Below, one piece after another: positions 9,543-18,341 of a DNA stretch of 50,663 nt. The notes beneath the pieces were generated by a model, which saw nothing but the letters and a program-made list of their open reading frames with translations, did no database searches and was not told the DNA's origin. A program made the translations under genes and the position numbers. The stretch lies in contig CAYFMF010000008.1 of assembly GCA_964344135.1 (NCBI GenBank), forward strand, positions 1 to 50,663. The letters are read 5' to 3'. How positions within the stretch are numbered: position 1 is the first letter of the stretch; each line of letters begins with the position of its first letter. Source of the DNA: Thiopontia sp964344135 (lineage in GTDB: Bacteria > Pseudomonadota > Gammaproteobacteria > GCF-002020875).

Positions 9543-11219
9543 TCACACAATCGACTCCACCACAAGCTGCAGCGTCTCCTGTCCCCGCCAGCGGTTGACA
9601 TCGAGCCGGTAGACAACCTCCAGCGCCTCACCGCGAACAGGGAGTGACTCCTCACTCTGGAAAAAGGCGATCGCATCCAGAACCTCCCCGGAACCCCCGT
9701 CCAGCAGACGGAGCTTGAGGTGCTTCTCCCCCACAACCCGCCACCCTTCCAGAACAAAGGTGTCGTGGAACAGCGGCTCCGGGAAACCCTGGCCCCAGGG
9801 GCCGGCGTTGCGCAGCTCTGCCGCACTCTCCAGGGTACGCTCCTCGCTGCAGAGGCTGCCATCCGTATGGAGCGCCCCATCCAGTATCTCCTCATCCGCC
9901 CACTCCGAGGCGAGCTCGCGAAAGCGTTGGTGGAAGGGTTCAAAATTGTGTTCATCGATCGAGAGCCCGGCCGCCATGGCGTGCCCCCCAAAGCTGGCGA
10001 TCAGCCCGGGAGAGGATCTGGAGAGGGCGTCCAGCAGATCCCGTATATGGAGCCCGGGAATGGAGCGTGCAGAGCCCTTCAACATCCCCCCCTCACCACG
10101 GGCAAAGACAACCACCGGGCGGTGGAGCCTCTCCTTGATCCTCCCGGCAACAATCCCGATCACCCCCTCATGCCAGTGGGGCTGGTAGAGGGCCAGCCCC
10201 GCTGCCGGCTGCTCTTCCCCGAGATGGAGGGAGTGGATGATCTGCTCGGCCTCCTGGCGGATCCCCTCCTCCACCTCACGCCGCTCCCGGTTGATCCCAT
10301 CCAGCCTCTCGGCCTGAGGCAGCGCCTGCGCTCTGCTCTCCGCCAGCAGGCAGTCGATTCCCGCCCCCATCTCCGCCATGCGGCCCGCCGCATTGATTCT
10401 CGGTGCCACGGCAAAACCCAGATCCGAGGCCACGATCCGTTGGGAATCCCTTCCTGCCACCTCCAGCAGTGCCGAGATACCGGGAACAGTGGCGCCACGC
10501 CTGATCCGTTCCATCCCCCTCTCAACCAGAATCCTGTTGTTTCGGTCCAGCACAACCACATCGGCAACCGTCCCGACAGCCACCAGATCGAGCAGGCTGG
10601 CGGGGTTGAATGGGGCCCCCAGATTCTTCTGAACCGCGCAGACCAGATAGAAGGCGACCCCCACCCCGGCAAGATGGGGGCTGGAAAAACTCTCCCCCTC
10701 CTGGTTTGGGTTCACGATCACATCGGCCCGTGGCAGCTCTGCTCCGGGGAGGTGGTGGTCGGTCACCACCACAGCCATTCCCGCCTCTCTGGCCGCCTCT
10801 ACCCCCTCAATGCTCGAGATTCCATTATCAACCGTTATCAGCAGCGCAGGATCATATTGTAATGTCTTCTCCACAATCAGACTGGAGAGCCCATAGCCAT
10901 GTTTCTTGCGATCCGGAACAACATAGTTGATCTCCGCCCCCATTGCACCCAACCCACGCATGCAGACACTGCAGGCCGTTGCACCATCCGCATCATAGTC
11001 CCCGACCACCACGATGGAGTCTCCGCGACGAATTGCATTGGCAACCAGCTCAGCGGCCTGCTCCACATTCCCCAGCGAGGAGATGGGCAGCAGCTGGCCC
11101 AGGGAGTGGTCCAGTTCGTCGGATTCACTGATCCCGCGCGAGCGATAGATTCGATCCAGCAGCGGGGAGAGCCCCTGCAGTGGCTGGCCATCGGGAACGG
11201 GGCGTTGAGTGACCCTCAT
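9543..11219 (-). CDS. recJ: Single-stranded-DNA-specific exonuclease RecJ
   Basis: 5'-3' exonuclease for recombination and mismatch repair, member of the DHH phosphoesterase family; 558 residues. The metal-binding motifs are DYDADG (D74, D76, D78) and TDHH (D154, H155, H156). The DHHA1 and OB-like regions follow; the residue run LIASFGGHAMAAG near 410 is the RecJ DHHA1 signature. Its ATG overlaps the TGA of the upstream gene (ATGA), implying translational coupling. prfB follows 87 bp downstream. The recJ-prfB-lysS order matches Xanthomonas. Confidence 0.97.
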   Translation of the reverse strand: MRVTQRPVPDGQPLQGLSPLLDRIYRSRGISESDELDHSLGQLLPISSLGNVEQAAELVANAIRRGDSIVVVGDYDADGATACSVCMRGLGAMGAEINYVVPDRKKHGYGLSSLIVEKTLQYDPALLITVDNGISSIEGVEAAREAGMAVVVTDHHLPGAELPRADVIVNPNQEGESFSSPHLAGVGVAFYLVCAVQKNLGAPFNPASLLDLVAVGTVADVVVLDRNNRILVERGMERIRRGATVPGISALLEVAGRDSQRIVASDLGFAVAPRINAAGRMAEMGAGIDCLLAESRAQALPQAERLDGINRERREVEEGIRQEAEQIIHSLHLGEEQPAAGLALYQPHWHEGVIGIVAGRIKERLHRPVVVFARGEGGMLKGSARSIPGLHIRDLLDALSRSSPGLIASFGGHAMAAGLSIDEHNFEPFHQRFRELASEWADEEILDGALHTDGSLCSEERTLESAAELRNAGPWGQGFPEPLFHDTFVLEGWRVVGEKHLKLRLLDGGSGEVLDAIAFFQSEESLPVRGEALEVVYRLDVNRWRGQETLQLVVESIV

Positions 11220-11728
11220 CGTCGCCGAAGGAGTACCCGCCCCCAGTCGACAACCCGACCGGCAAGCGATGCCTCTCTCCAGATCCAGACCCCATTCACC
11301 CTCATCTCTCTGGGGGGGAGGGTAATCTGTTGCTGCTGGGGATCGATCCCGGAGCTGTGGAGTGCCATCTGCACCTCATTGAGCAGCTGTTTCCAGAAGA
11401 GCGCCCCCTCTCCCCGAGGCATGAAGTCGTGAATATTGGCACCGGCCACCCGCTGCAGTGGGGTTGTGCTGACTGCCCGCCTCACAATGGGGGTCCGCTT
11501 CCCAGCGGTGGATTCACGATCATGATGCAATCTCCAGTCGAGATCATCGTGGTAGCGGAGTGCCATCCCCCGCTCTGCAAACAGCGGGGAGAGCCGATCA
11601 ATCAACCGGTGCTGATCGGCGACCGAGAGCTCACCGGGCTCAACCTCAAACAGCCGCAGCACATCCCAGTCTGCAACCAGGCGTACGGGGGCGACGTAAT
11701 AGAGAGACTGGTTAACAAGTCCGTTCAC
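11216..11728 (-). pseudogene. Truncated RpfE-like (apgM-type) protein
   Basis: An open frame of 170 codons resembling only the middle of the RpfE family, proteins of about 330 residues annotated as cofactor-independent phosphoglycerate-mutase-like and found beside recJ in Xanthomonas. Recognisable are the VRLVADWDVLRLFE segment and LPRGEGALFWKQLLNE-type and VNGVWIW segments, from memory of the family. The N-terminal third and the C-terminal part are absent. The only start is a GTG at 11728 with no Shine-Dalgarno. Directly upstream lies a palindromic repeat (copy B), through which the frame stays open. It overlaps recJ by ATGA, so it may still be translated. Either a decaying gene or a short variant; family call is from recall. 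Confidence 0.5.
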
Positions 11729-11732
11729 ATCA

Positions 11733-11805
11733 TTTTCAGGGTACGCTATGCGACATCCCTGTCCGCCCGACAGCAGCCATCCCTGGCTGCTGACGCCCCC
11801 GAAAA
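11733..11805. repeat. Intergenic palindromic element, copy B
   Basis: Contains a perfect 9-bp stem CAGCAGCCA / TGGCTGCTG with a TCCC loop (11771-11792), preceded by GGGTACGCT and GACATCCCTGTC, nearly identical to copy C at 30613. Weak outer inverted repeats (TTTTC-AGGG / CCCCCGAAAA) flank it. It sits between thrC and the truncated rpfE-like frame. Confidence 0.75.
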
Positions 11806-11846
11806 CAGTGTCAACGCCCTTTTGAGACTGTCGTCAGCCTCTGTCA

Positions 11847-12923
11847 TCACATATTATCCAGGATCGCCCCTTTCACCTTATCCAGTGTCGCATCAACCGT
11901 GATCAGGGGTCGGGTACTCTGCTTGATGGCGGTATCCGGATCCTTCAGACCATGACCGGTCAGGGTACAGACCACACTGCTTCCCGCTGGGATCTTCCCG
12001 CTCTTGAGGTCCCGCAATGCACCCGCTACCGAGGTTGCCGATGCGGGTTCGCAGAAGACCCCCTCCTTCTCAGCCAGCAGTTTCTGTGCTGCGAGAATCT
12101 CCTCATCGGTGCACTCGTCAAACCAGCCTCCGGACTCCTTCTGTACGTTCCACGCCTTCTCCCAGCTCTGGGGGTGGCCAATGCGGATCGCGGTTGCCAC
12201 CGTCTCCGGCTCGTCCACCATCTCGCCACGCAGGAAGGGGGCCGCGCCTGCAGCCTGATACCCAACCATCTTCGGGCGACTGGAGGCCACACCATCCTCT
12301 GCATACTCCACATACCCCATCCAGTGGGCGGAGATGTTTCCTGCATTGCCGACCGGCAGGCAGTGGAAGTCCGGTGCACCACCCAGCTCCTCAACAATCT
12401 CGAAGGCGGCGGTCTTCTGACCCTGCAGGCGGAACGGGTTGATGGAGTTCACAATGGTGACCGGAGCCTCTTCCCCAACCTCTTTCACCAGCTGCATCCC
12501 GTCATCAAAATTCCCCTTGATCTGGATCACCACGGCACCGTGCATCATCGCCTGCGCCAGCTTGCCCAGTGCAATCTTGCCATCCGGGATCAGCACAAAG
12601 GCGGTGATCCCCGCCCGCGCTGCATAGGCGGCGGCGGCGGCCGAGGTGTTTCCGGTGGAGGCACAGATAATCGCCTTGCTCCCCTCCTCCACCGCCTTGG
12701 TCACCGCCATGCACATGCCGCGATCCTTGAAGGAGCCGGTCGGGTTGAGCCCCTCGTATTTCACATAGAGCTCCACATCCAGCCCCATCTCCCGAGGGAT
12801 GTTGTGCAGCTTGATCAATGGCGTATTGCCCTCCCCAAGATCGATGATCCTGGTCTCTTCACTGATGGGAAGGCGGTCACGGTAGCGGTTCAGCAGTCCT
12901 GTATAGCGTTCTCTAAATGGCAC
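11847..12923 (-). CDS. thrC: Threonine synthase
   Basis: PLP enzyme converting O-phosphohomoserine to threonine; 358 residues, the short (Bacillus-like) ThrC type rather than the longer E. coli type. The PLP lysine is K66 in PTGSFKDRG; GEGNTPLI (30-37) and the phosphate-binding ASTGNTSAA are present. The start is GTG at 12923 with GGAGAA eight bases upstream. It follows hom after 218 bp that hold repeat copy D, so alaC-hom-thrC may be one unit with a processing or pause point. thrB (homoserine kinase) is not in the window. Confidence 0.96.
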   Translation of the reverse strand: MPFRERYTGLLNRYRDRLPISEETRIIDLGEGNTPLIKLHNIPREMGLDVELYVKYEGLNPTGSFKDRGMCMAVTKAVEEGSKAIICASTGNTSAAAAAYAARAGITAFVLIPDGKIALGKLAQAMMHGAVVIQIKGNFDDGMQLVKEVGEEAPVTIVNSINPFRLQGQKTAAFEIVEELGGAPDFHCLPVGNAGNISAHWMGYVEYAEDGVASSRPKMVGYQAAGAAPFLRGEMVDEPETVATAIRIGHPQSWEKAWNVQKESGGWFDECTDEEILAAQKLLAEKEGVFCEPASATSVAGALRDLKSGKIPAGSSVVCTLTGHGLKDPDTAIKQSTRPLITVDATLDKVKGAILDNM

Positions 12924-12991
12924 GACTATTCTCCAATATTTAGCATCTCGTAAATTATATCAGTGCGCTCAAACGTATTGGCAGCTCCTGT

Positions 12992-13059
12992 CTGCGGCAC
13001 GCTCAAGCATATCCCTATGTCGCTCGGCTGTGGGCATCCTTGCCCACAGACGGCCGCAG
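12992..13059. repeat. Intergenic palindromic element, copy D
   Basis: Perfect 9-bp stem CTGTGGGCA / TGCCCACAG with a TCCT loop (13028-13049) nested in an outer 7-bp inverted repeat CTGCGGC / GCCGCAG (12992-12998 and 13053-13059). The segment ACGCTC..CATATCCCTATGTCGCTCGG matches the layout of copies B and C. Confidence 0.7.
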
Positions 13060-13101
13060 GCCAGGACTACCAACACATTTGAAAAATTGACAACTGCTTG
13101 C

Positions 13102-13122
13102 CCATATAACCGGGTTATATGG
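13102..13122. repeat. Short palindrome after hom
   Basis: Nine-bp arms CCATATAAC / GTTATATGG around a CGG centre, 20 bp downstream of the hom stop. No T-run follows on the minus strand, so it is not a standard terminator; it may be a protein-binding site or an mRNA 3' stem-loop. Confidence 0.6.
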
Positions 13123-13141
13123 AAGCGCTGACACGATATCG

Positions 13142-14452
13142 TTAATCCAGTGTCTCCATCCGGATCCGCATCACCGTTCCATAGACACAATCGAGCGCCT
13201 CAATGGCGGCAATGGCGCGGTTCATCCGCCCCTCCTCGGTACGGTGGGTCAACAGCACGATGGGGGCCTGCGTCCCCTCCTCGATAATATCCTTCTGCAT
13301 AAAGGCCTCGATACTGATCTCCTCCTCTCCGAGGATACGGGTAATCTCTGCCAATACACCCGAGCGATCCTCCACCTCCATCCGCAGATAGTAGGCGGTC
13401 TCTACCTCGTCAATTGGCAGGATCGGGAGATCCTCCAGCGCATCCGGCTGGAAGGCGAGATGGGGCACCCGGTTCTCCGGATCCGCGGTCATGGCACGAA
13501 CCACATCAACCGTATCGGCAACCACGGCGGAGGCCGTCGGCTCATCACCGGCACCAGCGCCGTAGTAGAGGGTCGGCCCAACCGCATCCCCCATCACCAG
13601 TACCGCATTCATCACCCCATCCACATTGGCAATCAGCTGCCGCTCCGGGATCAGGGTCGGATGGACGCGCAGCTCCACCCCCCGCTCACTCTTTCTCGCT
13701 ACCCCCAGATGCTTGATTCGGTACCCCAGCTCCTCCGCATAGGAGACATCCTCGGCGGTCACCTGCGTAATCCCCTCGGTCATCGCCTTGTCAAACTGCA
13801 GTGGAATCCCGAAGGCAATGGAGGCGAGAATGGTCAGCTTGTGTGCGGCGTCGATCCCCTCCACATCAAAGGTGGGGTCCGCCTCCGCATAACCGAGCTG
13901 CTGCGCCTCCTTCAGTACATCCTCAAAGGCACGTCCCTTGTCGCGCATCTCGGTGAGAATGAAGTTTCCGGTTCCGTTGATGATCCCTGCAAGCCACTGA
14001 ATCTGGTTGGCTGCCAGCCCCTCCCGAATCGCCTTGATGATCGGGATTCCACCGGCCACGGCGGCCTCAAAGGCGACCATCACCCCCTTCTCCTGGGCAA
14101 GGGTGAAGAGCTCATTGCCGTGGGTTGCGATCAGGGCCTTGTTGGCGGTCACCACATGCTTTCCCTGGGCAATGGCCTGGACGACTACCTCTCGTGAGAG
14201 TTCCGTCCCCCCCATCAACTCCAGAACAATATCGATCTCCGGATCATTGGCCACCGCAAAGGGGTCGGTTGTCAGTCGCACCCCCTCGGTACCACAGATT
14301 CTGGGGCGCTCGAGATCACGCACGGCCGCCATATCAACCTCAATCTGACGCCCTGCACGACGTGCAATCTCCTCGGCATTACGGGTCAGTACATTGACGC
14401 TTCCGCACCCAACAGTCCCCAGCCCGAGGACTCCTACTTTTACCGGTTTCAT
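13142..14452 (-). CDS. hom: Homoserine dehydrogenase with ACT domain
   Basis: NAD(P)-dependent reduction of aspartate semialdehyde to homoserine, the branch to threonine and methionine. Monofunctional, 436 residues. The nucleotide-binding GLGTVG is at the N-terminus; a catalytic region follows; a C-terminal ACT domain (about 350-425, beginning YYLRMEVEDRSGVLAEI) suggests threonine feedback. I use the ATG at 14452 (MKPVKVGVLGLG); a TTG at 14479 would overlap alaC. It lies 19 bp after alaC. The metZ product elsewhere in the window uses a homoserine derivative. Confidence 0.97.
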   Translation of the reverse strand: MKPVKVGVLGLGTVGCGSVNVLTRNAEEIARRAGRQIEVDMAAVRDLERPRICGTEGVRLTTDPFAVANDPEIDIVLELMGGTELSREVVVQAIAQGKHVVTANKALIATHGNELFTLAQEKGVMVAFEAAVAGGIPIIKAIREGLAANQIQWLAGIINGTGNFILTEMRDKGRAFEDVLKEAQQLGYAEADPTFDVEGIDAAHKLTILASIAFGIPLQFDKAMTEGITQVTAEDVSYAEELGYRIKHLGVARKSERGVELRVHPTLIPERQLIANVDGVMNAVLVMGDAVGPTLYYGAGAGDEPTASAVVADTVDVVRAMTADPENRVPHLAFQPDALEDLPILPIDEVETAYYLRMEVEDRSGVLAEITRILGEEEISIEAFMQKDIIEEGTQAPIVLLTHRTEEGRMNRAIAAIEALDCVYGTVMRIRMETLD

Positions 14453-14471
14453 CTTCTCTATTACTTCCCTG

Positions 14472-15668
14472 TTATTCAATTACAAGAACGCCATCGTTCT
14501 TGAACATCTCCCGGATTCCACGAACCGCCTGCCGGGTACGGTGCTCATTCTCAATCAGTCCGAAACGGACATACTCGTCTCCATACTCCCCAAATCCAAT
14601 TCCTGGCGAGACCGCAACCCTTGCATCCCTCAACAGCTTCTTGGAGAACTCCAGAGAGCCCATCTCCCTGTAGGGCTCGGGAATGGGGGCCCAGACAAAC
14701 ATCGTTGCCCTGGGTGGCTCTACCACCCAGCCGACAGAGTTGAGCCCACTACAGAGCGCATCACGACGCTTCAGGTACATGTCACAGATCTCATGGACGC
14801 ACTCCTGTGGCCCCTCCAGGGCCGCGATGGCCGCCACCTGAATGGGGGTAAACATTCCATAATCGAGATAGGATTTCATCCGTGCCAGTGCGGCCACCAG
14901 TGTCGGATTGCCCACCATGAACCCCACACGCCAGCCCGGCATGTTGTAGCTCTTGGAGAGGGTGAAGAACTCAACCGCAATATCCTTTGCCCCCTCTACC
15001 TGAAGAATCGATGGCGAGCGGTAGCCGTCAAAGACAATATCGGCATAGGCAAGATCGTGGATCACCCAGATCTGGTGCTCCTTGGCCAGCGCCACCACCT
15101 TCTCGAAGAAATCGAGCTCCACGCAGTGGGTGGTGGGGTTGCCAGGAAAATTGAGGACCAGCATCTTGGGACGGGGCCAGGAGTCCTTGATCGCCTTCTC
15201 CAGCTCGGCAAAGAAGTCACCGTCCGGGGTCAACGGAACGTGGCGAATATCGGCGCCGGCAATAATGAACCCATAGGGGTGGATCGGATAGGCGGGGTTG
15301 GGGACCAGTACGGTATCTCCGGGCCCCACGGTGGCCAGCGCCAGATGGGCCAGCCCCTCCTTGGATCCGATGGTGACAATTGCCTCGCTATCCGGATCCA
15401 GATCGACCTCGTAGCGCTCCTGGTACCAGTTGCAGATCGCCCTGCGCAGCCGCGGAATTCCCTTGGACATGGAGTAGCGGTGGGTATCCGGGCGCTGCGC
15501 CGCCTCCGTCAGCTTGTCGACAATATGCTGTGGAGTCGGCTGGTCTGGGTTACCCATCCCAAAATCGATAATATCCTCGCCCCGCTGCCGCGCCTTCGCC
15601 TTCAACTCGTTAACGATATTGAACACATAGGGTGGCAGCCGTTTGATTCTCTGGAAGTCCTCAATCAA
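14472..15668 (-). CDS. alaC: Glutamate-pyruvate (alanine) aminotransferase
   Basis: Class I/II PLP aminotransferase of 398 residues, close in sequence to E. coli AlaC, which makes alanine from pyruvate. The PLP lysine is K239 in FFTLSKSYNMPGWR; the family segments IDFGMGNPD, NPAYPIH and the substrate-binding arginine near VRFGLIENE are present. The start is TTG at 15668; an excellent GAGGAG eight bases upstream decides it. A TATACT about 31 bp upstream is a possible -10. The alaC-hom-thrC order is common in Gammaproteobacteria, so it was probably selected with threonine synthesis. Confidence 0.95.
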   Translation of the reverse strand: MIEDFQRIKRLPPYVFNIVNELKAKARQRGEDIIDFGMGNPDQPTPQHIVDKLTEAAQRPDTHRYSMSKGIPRLRRAICNWYQERYEVDLDPDSEAIVTIGSKEGLAHLALATVGPGDTVLVPNPAYPIHPYGFIIAGADIRHVPLTPDGDFFAELEKAIKDSWPRPKMLVLNFPGNPTTHCVELDFFEKVVALAKEHQIWVIHDLAYADIVFDGYRSPSILQVEGAKDIAVEFFTLSKSYNMPGWRVGFMVGNPTLVAALARMKSYLDYGMFTPIQVAAIAALEGPQECVHEICDMYLKRRDALCSGLNSVGWVVEPPRATMFVWAPIPEPYREMGSLEFSKKLLRDARVAVSPGIGFGEYGDEYVRFGLIENEHRTRQAVRGIREMFKNDGVLVIE

Positions 15669-15820
15669 GAGTTTTACTCCTCTCTTTTGCAGTGCGAAAG
15701 TATACCCAGAAAAACGCTTCGGGGCATCAGGTGAGGCACCTCAAACAGCAGAAAAATCATCCGGGAGCAGGCAGCACAAGGCGCATAAAACCACTCCGTG
15801 AACCGCTGCTACTGGGCAGT

Positions 15821-15840
15821 CTCAGGGTGCTGACCCTGAG
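15821..15840 (-). terminator. Hairpin immediately after rpoS
   Basis: Perfect 8-bp stem CTCAGGGT / ACCCTGAG with a four-base loop, two bases beyond the rpoS stop codon. No T-run follows on the minus strand, so it is either a weak terminator or an mRNA 3'-end protecting stem. Confidence 0.4.
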
Positions 15841-15842
15841 TG

Positions 15843-16721
15843 TTACAACAGCGTATCCTCGGAGTAACCGGCCCGCCGCAGAATGAGATAGAGGTGATGC
15901 AACGCATCCAGCTGGATCTGTCGCACCCGCTCCCGGGTCACGCCAATCTCCCTGCCCAGTGCCTCCAGTGTCATCTCCTCCTCCTCCAGCAGACCAAAGC
16001 GGTGGACAATCACCTTGCGCTCGCGCTCACTCAGCGCATCAAGCCACTCACTGAGGTGGGAGAAGACCTCCTCTTGCAGAAAGAGATCTCCATGATCATG
16101 GAGTGAGGTGTCCTCAATTCCGTCACCAACCGTCCGACTTGACCCCTTGGTGATCGGGAGCTCGGTCGAGGTTGGCAGATCCTTGAGCCCAAGAACCCGA
16201 TCCACCTCCTGCTCCGGACTCTCGAGATAACGGGCAATCTCTGCCGTTGAGGGTTCATGGTTTTCAGCCTGGGAGAGCTTGCGCGAGGCTCGCACAAACC
16301 GCCCCATCTCCCGCATTACATGGACCGGCAGCCGCACGGTGCGCGCCTGGTTCATCACTGCACGATCAATACTCTGGCGGATCCACCAGGTGGCATAGGT
16401 TGAGAAACGGAAGCCACGCTCCGGATCAAACTTCTCAACCGCCCGCATCAGCCCGAGATTCCCCTCCTCAACCAGATCCATGAAGGAGACCCCGCGATGC
16501 TGGTAGCGTCTTGCGATACTGACCACCAGGCGCAGGTTGGACTCAATCAGATGGTTTCTCGCCTCCTGGTCCCCCTGCTGCACCTTGCGTGCACAGGCGC
16601 GCTCCTCCTCGGCCCCAAGCAGTGGGTATTCACGAATCTCCTGCATATAGAGATGCATGGCGTCATGATCCTTGCCCTTCAGCTTTCCGGATGCGAACTC
16701 TTTCTGATCGGATTTGCCCAT
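15843..16721 (-). CDS. rpoS: Stationary-phase sigma factor RpoS
   Basis: Sigma-38 class factor of 292 residues, shorter than the about 330 of E. coli; the difference is mainly at the N-terminus, where region 1.2 (DAMHLYMQEI) begins by residue 20. Region 2 with the -10 recognition and strand-opening residues reads FRFSTYATWWIRQSIDRA; region 4 has the helix-turn-helix LEALGREIGVTRERVRQIQ. Assignment as RpoS rather than another group 2 sigma is secured by the preceding nlpD, surE and pcm. There is no clear Shine-Dalgarno before the ATG, which may matter since rpoS is translationally controlled elsewhere. A promoter inside nlpD is known in other species but was not located. Confidence 0.95.
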   Translation of the reverse strand: MGKSDQKEFASGKLKGKDHDAMHLYMQEIREYPLLGAEEERACARKVQQGDQEARNHLIESNLRLVVSIARRYQHRGVSFMDLVEEGNLGLMRAVEKFDPERGFRFSTYATWWIRQSIDRAVMNQARTVRLPVHVMREMGRFVRASRKLSQAENHEPSTAEIARYLESPEQEVDRVLGLKDLPTSTELPITKGSSRTVGDGIEDTSLHDHGDLFLQEEVFSHLSEWLDALSERERKVIVHRFGLLEEEEMTLEALGREIGVTRERVRQIQLDALHHLYLILRRAGYSEDTLL

Positions 16722-16728
16722 TACGGTT

Positions 16729-17685
16729 CTATTTTTTCAGCCTGGGGAGGTATCTCATCGGGTCCACCGGCTTCCCGTTTCTCCTCACCTCAAAATGGAG
16801 TTTCACCCGGTCGGCTCCACTGCTGCCCATTGTTGCAATCTGCTGCCCCGCCTTGACCAGATCCCCCTCCCGAACCTGCAGTTGATGGTTATGTGCATAG
16901 GCACTCAACAGATTATTGTCATGCTTCACAATCAACAATTTGCCATAGCGTACCAGACCCGTGCCGCTGTAGACCACCCTGCCATCCCCCGCTGCAACCA
17001 CAGGGTCCCCCTGCCTGCCACCAAACTCAACCCCTGTCATCCCCCGCTTGCTGGAGAAATGTTTTGCAATCCTGCCAGACGAGGGCCACCGCATGGTGGA
17101 GCTGGTCGCCCTCTTTGCGGAGGGTTTTGCCCTGGTGGAGGCTGGCGCTCTCTTTGGGGCTGTCACCCCCTTTTGGCTGTTCTGGACCACCTTTTTCGTG
17201 ACAACCTTTCCTGCTCCGGAAGAGGGCGTCACGCTCAACTTCTGGCCCACATGGATCGTATAGGGAGATCTCAACCCGTTCCAGGATGCCAGATCTCTCA
17301 TCGGGAGATTCAGCTTCTCGGCAATCCCGCTCAATGAATCCCCGGACTGAACAATATAGTACCCCCCGGCTGCCCGTTGGGAGGTGACTGCTCTCTTCCC
17401 GGGTTTCAGACGCAGCCTCTCCCCTCGATGGATGGTGTAGGGGGCAGTGATCCCGTTCCAGCGCGCCAGGTCGAGGTAGTCGAGATCAAACTCCATCGCG
17501 ATCATGTAGAGGCTGTCGCCGGTACGGACGGTATAGCTATCGGGAATCTCCCCCGCAATGTGGGTCTGGTTGGAGACCGGAGAGAGTGATGGACGATTGC
17601 TACTGCACCCCGCCAACAATAGTGAAACAAGCAGTAACCAGAAGAGTCGCTGTTTCAGTCTCGATTTCAGATCGAAGAACCTCAT
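16729..17685 (-). CDS. nlpD: Lipoprotein NlpD, LysM and degenerate LytM domains
   Basis: Outer-membrane lipoprotein that activates amidases at the division septum. 318 residues: a signal peptide ending in the lipobox LLAGC (lipidated C27), two LysM peptidoglycan-binding domains (51-94 and 109-152), a basic Ala/Lys/Ser linker (155-198) and a C-terminal LytM/M23 domain (200-313). The LytM zinc motif HxGxD is replaced by GMTGVEFGG, so the domain is non-catalytic, as in known EnvC/NlpD activators. The ATG at 17685 lacks a good Shine-Dalgarno; a TTG at 17700 is the alternative. It ends 7 bp before rpoS. Confidence 0.94.
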   Translation of the reverse strand: MRFFDLKSRLKQRLFWLLLVSLLLAGCSSNRPSLSPVSNQTHIAGEIPDSYTVRTGDSLYMIAMEFDLDYLDLARWNGITAPYTIHRGERLRLKPGKRAVTSQRAAGGYYIVQSGDSLSGIAEKLNLPMRDLASWNGLRSPYTIHVGQKLSVTPSSGAGKVVTKKVVQNSQKGVTAPKRAPASTRAKPSAKRATSSTMRWPSSGRIAKHFSSKRGMTGVEFGGRQGDPVVAAGDGRVVYSGTGLVRYGKLLIVKHDNNLLSAYAHNHQLQVREGDLVKAGQQIATMGSSGADRVKLHFEVRRNGKPVDPMRYLPRLKK

Positions 17686-17706
17686 TGGAGTAATTATCAA
17701 ATTTTA

Positions 17707-17736
17707 GCCCTTCGTGCTCTTCGTGACCTTCGTGGT
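17707..17736. repeat. Solo copy of the CTTCGTG repeat
   Basis: A 30-bp sequence of three near-identical 9-bp units (CTTCGTGnn) in the yqaA-nlpD gap. It matches the right-hand repeat of the GxxExxY cassette (24208-24237) at 26 of 30 positions, in the same orientation. No GxxExxY gene is present here. Confidence 0.8.
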
Positions 17737-17765
17737 TCAATCCCGCCCAGCTCGATATTTTCCAG

Positions 17766-18341
17766 TCAACTCCGCAGGAAAATATAGATCGCCGCCAGCA
17801 GCACCGCAATCCACCCCATTCGGGTCATCCAGCCACGCTCCATCTTCAGGAACCGCTCACCACCCCAGATCACAAAGGCGGCCACCAGATAGAAACGTGC
17901 TCCCCGTCCCACCAGTGAGGCAAGCAGGAAAAGCGGCAGTGACATGGTGAGTGCACCCGCGCTGATGGTAAAGAGCTTGTAGGGTATCGGAGAGAAGCCG
18001 GCAAGGAAGACGATCCAGATCCCATACTCGTCAAACAGTGCCTTGGCATTCTCATAAGAGGGGTGCAATCCCCACTGCACAATCAGGGGCTCCACCAGCT
18101 CCATCGCGTAGAGCCCAATCAGATACCCGAAGAGCCCCCCCAGTACGGAGGTGATGGTGACCAGTGTTGCATATCGCCAACCCCGATCCGGGTGGGCCAG
18201 TGTCATCGGTGCCAGCAGCACATCCGGAGGAACCGGGAAGAAGCTGGACTCGGCAAAACTGAGTCCTCCCAGTATCCGCTCGGCATGGGGGCGGTCCGCC
18301 CAGTGGGCCACCCGCTCATTCATTCGATTCAACCAGTTCAT
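17766..18341 (-). CDS. yqaA: YqaA family (VTT/DedA-like) membrane protein
   Basis: Inner-membrane protein of 191 residues. A VTT-type core (about 30-160) contains PVPPDVLLAPM and the GRGARF segment near 147 typical of YqaA relatives, with about four or five hydrophobic segments. Function is unknown; DedA-superfamily proteins have been linked to lipid-carrier flipping, which I do not extend to this protein. Its ATG overlaps the pcm TGA (ATGA), and yqaA between pcm and nlpD is a common gammaproteobacterial order. Confidence 0.88.
   Translation of the reverse strand: MNWLNRMNERVAHWADRPHAERILGGLSFAESSFFPVPPDVLLAPMTLAHPDRGWRYATLVTITSVLGGLFGYLIGLYAMELVEPLIVQWGLHPSYENAKALFDEYGIWIVFLAGFSPIPYKLFTISAGALTMSLPLFLLASLVGRGARFYLVAAFVIWGGERFLKMERGWMTRMGWIAVLLAAIYIFLRS

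Noticed and set aside
12924..13141. Threonine attenuator or leader peptide in the hom-thrC gap
   Set aside because: No Thr/Ile-rich short ORF with an alternative terminator was found; the gap holds repeat copy D and a short palindrome.
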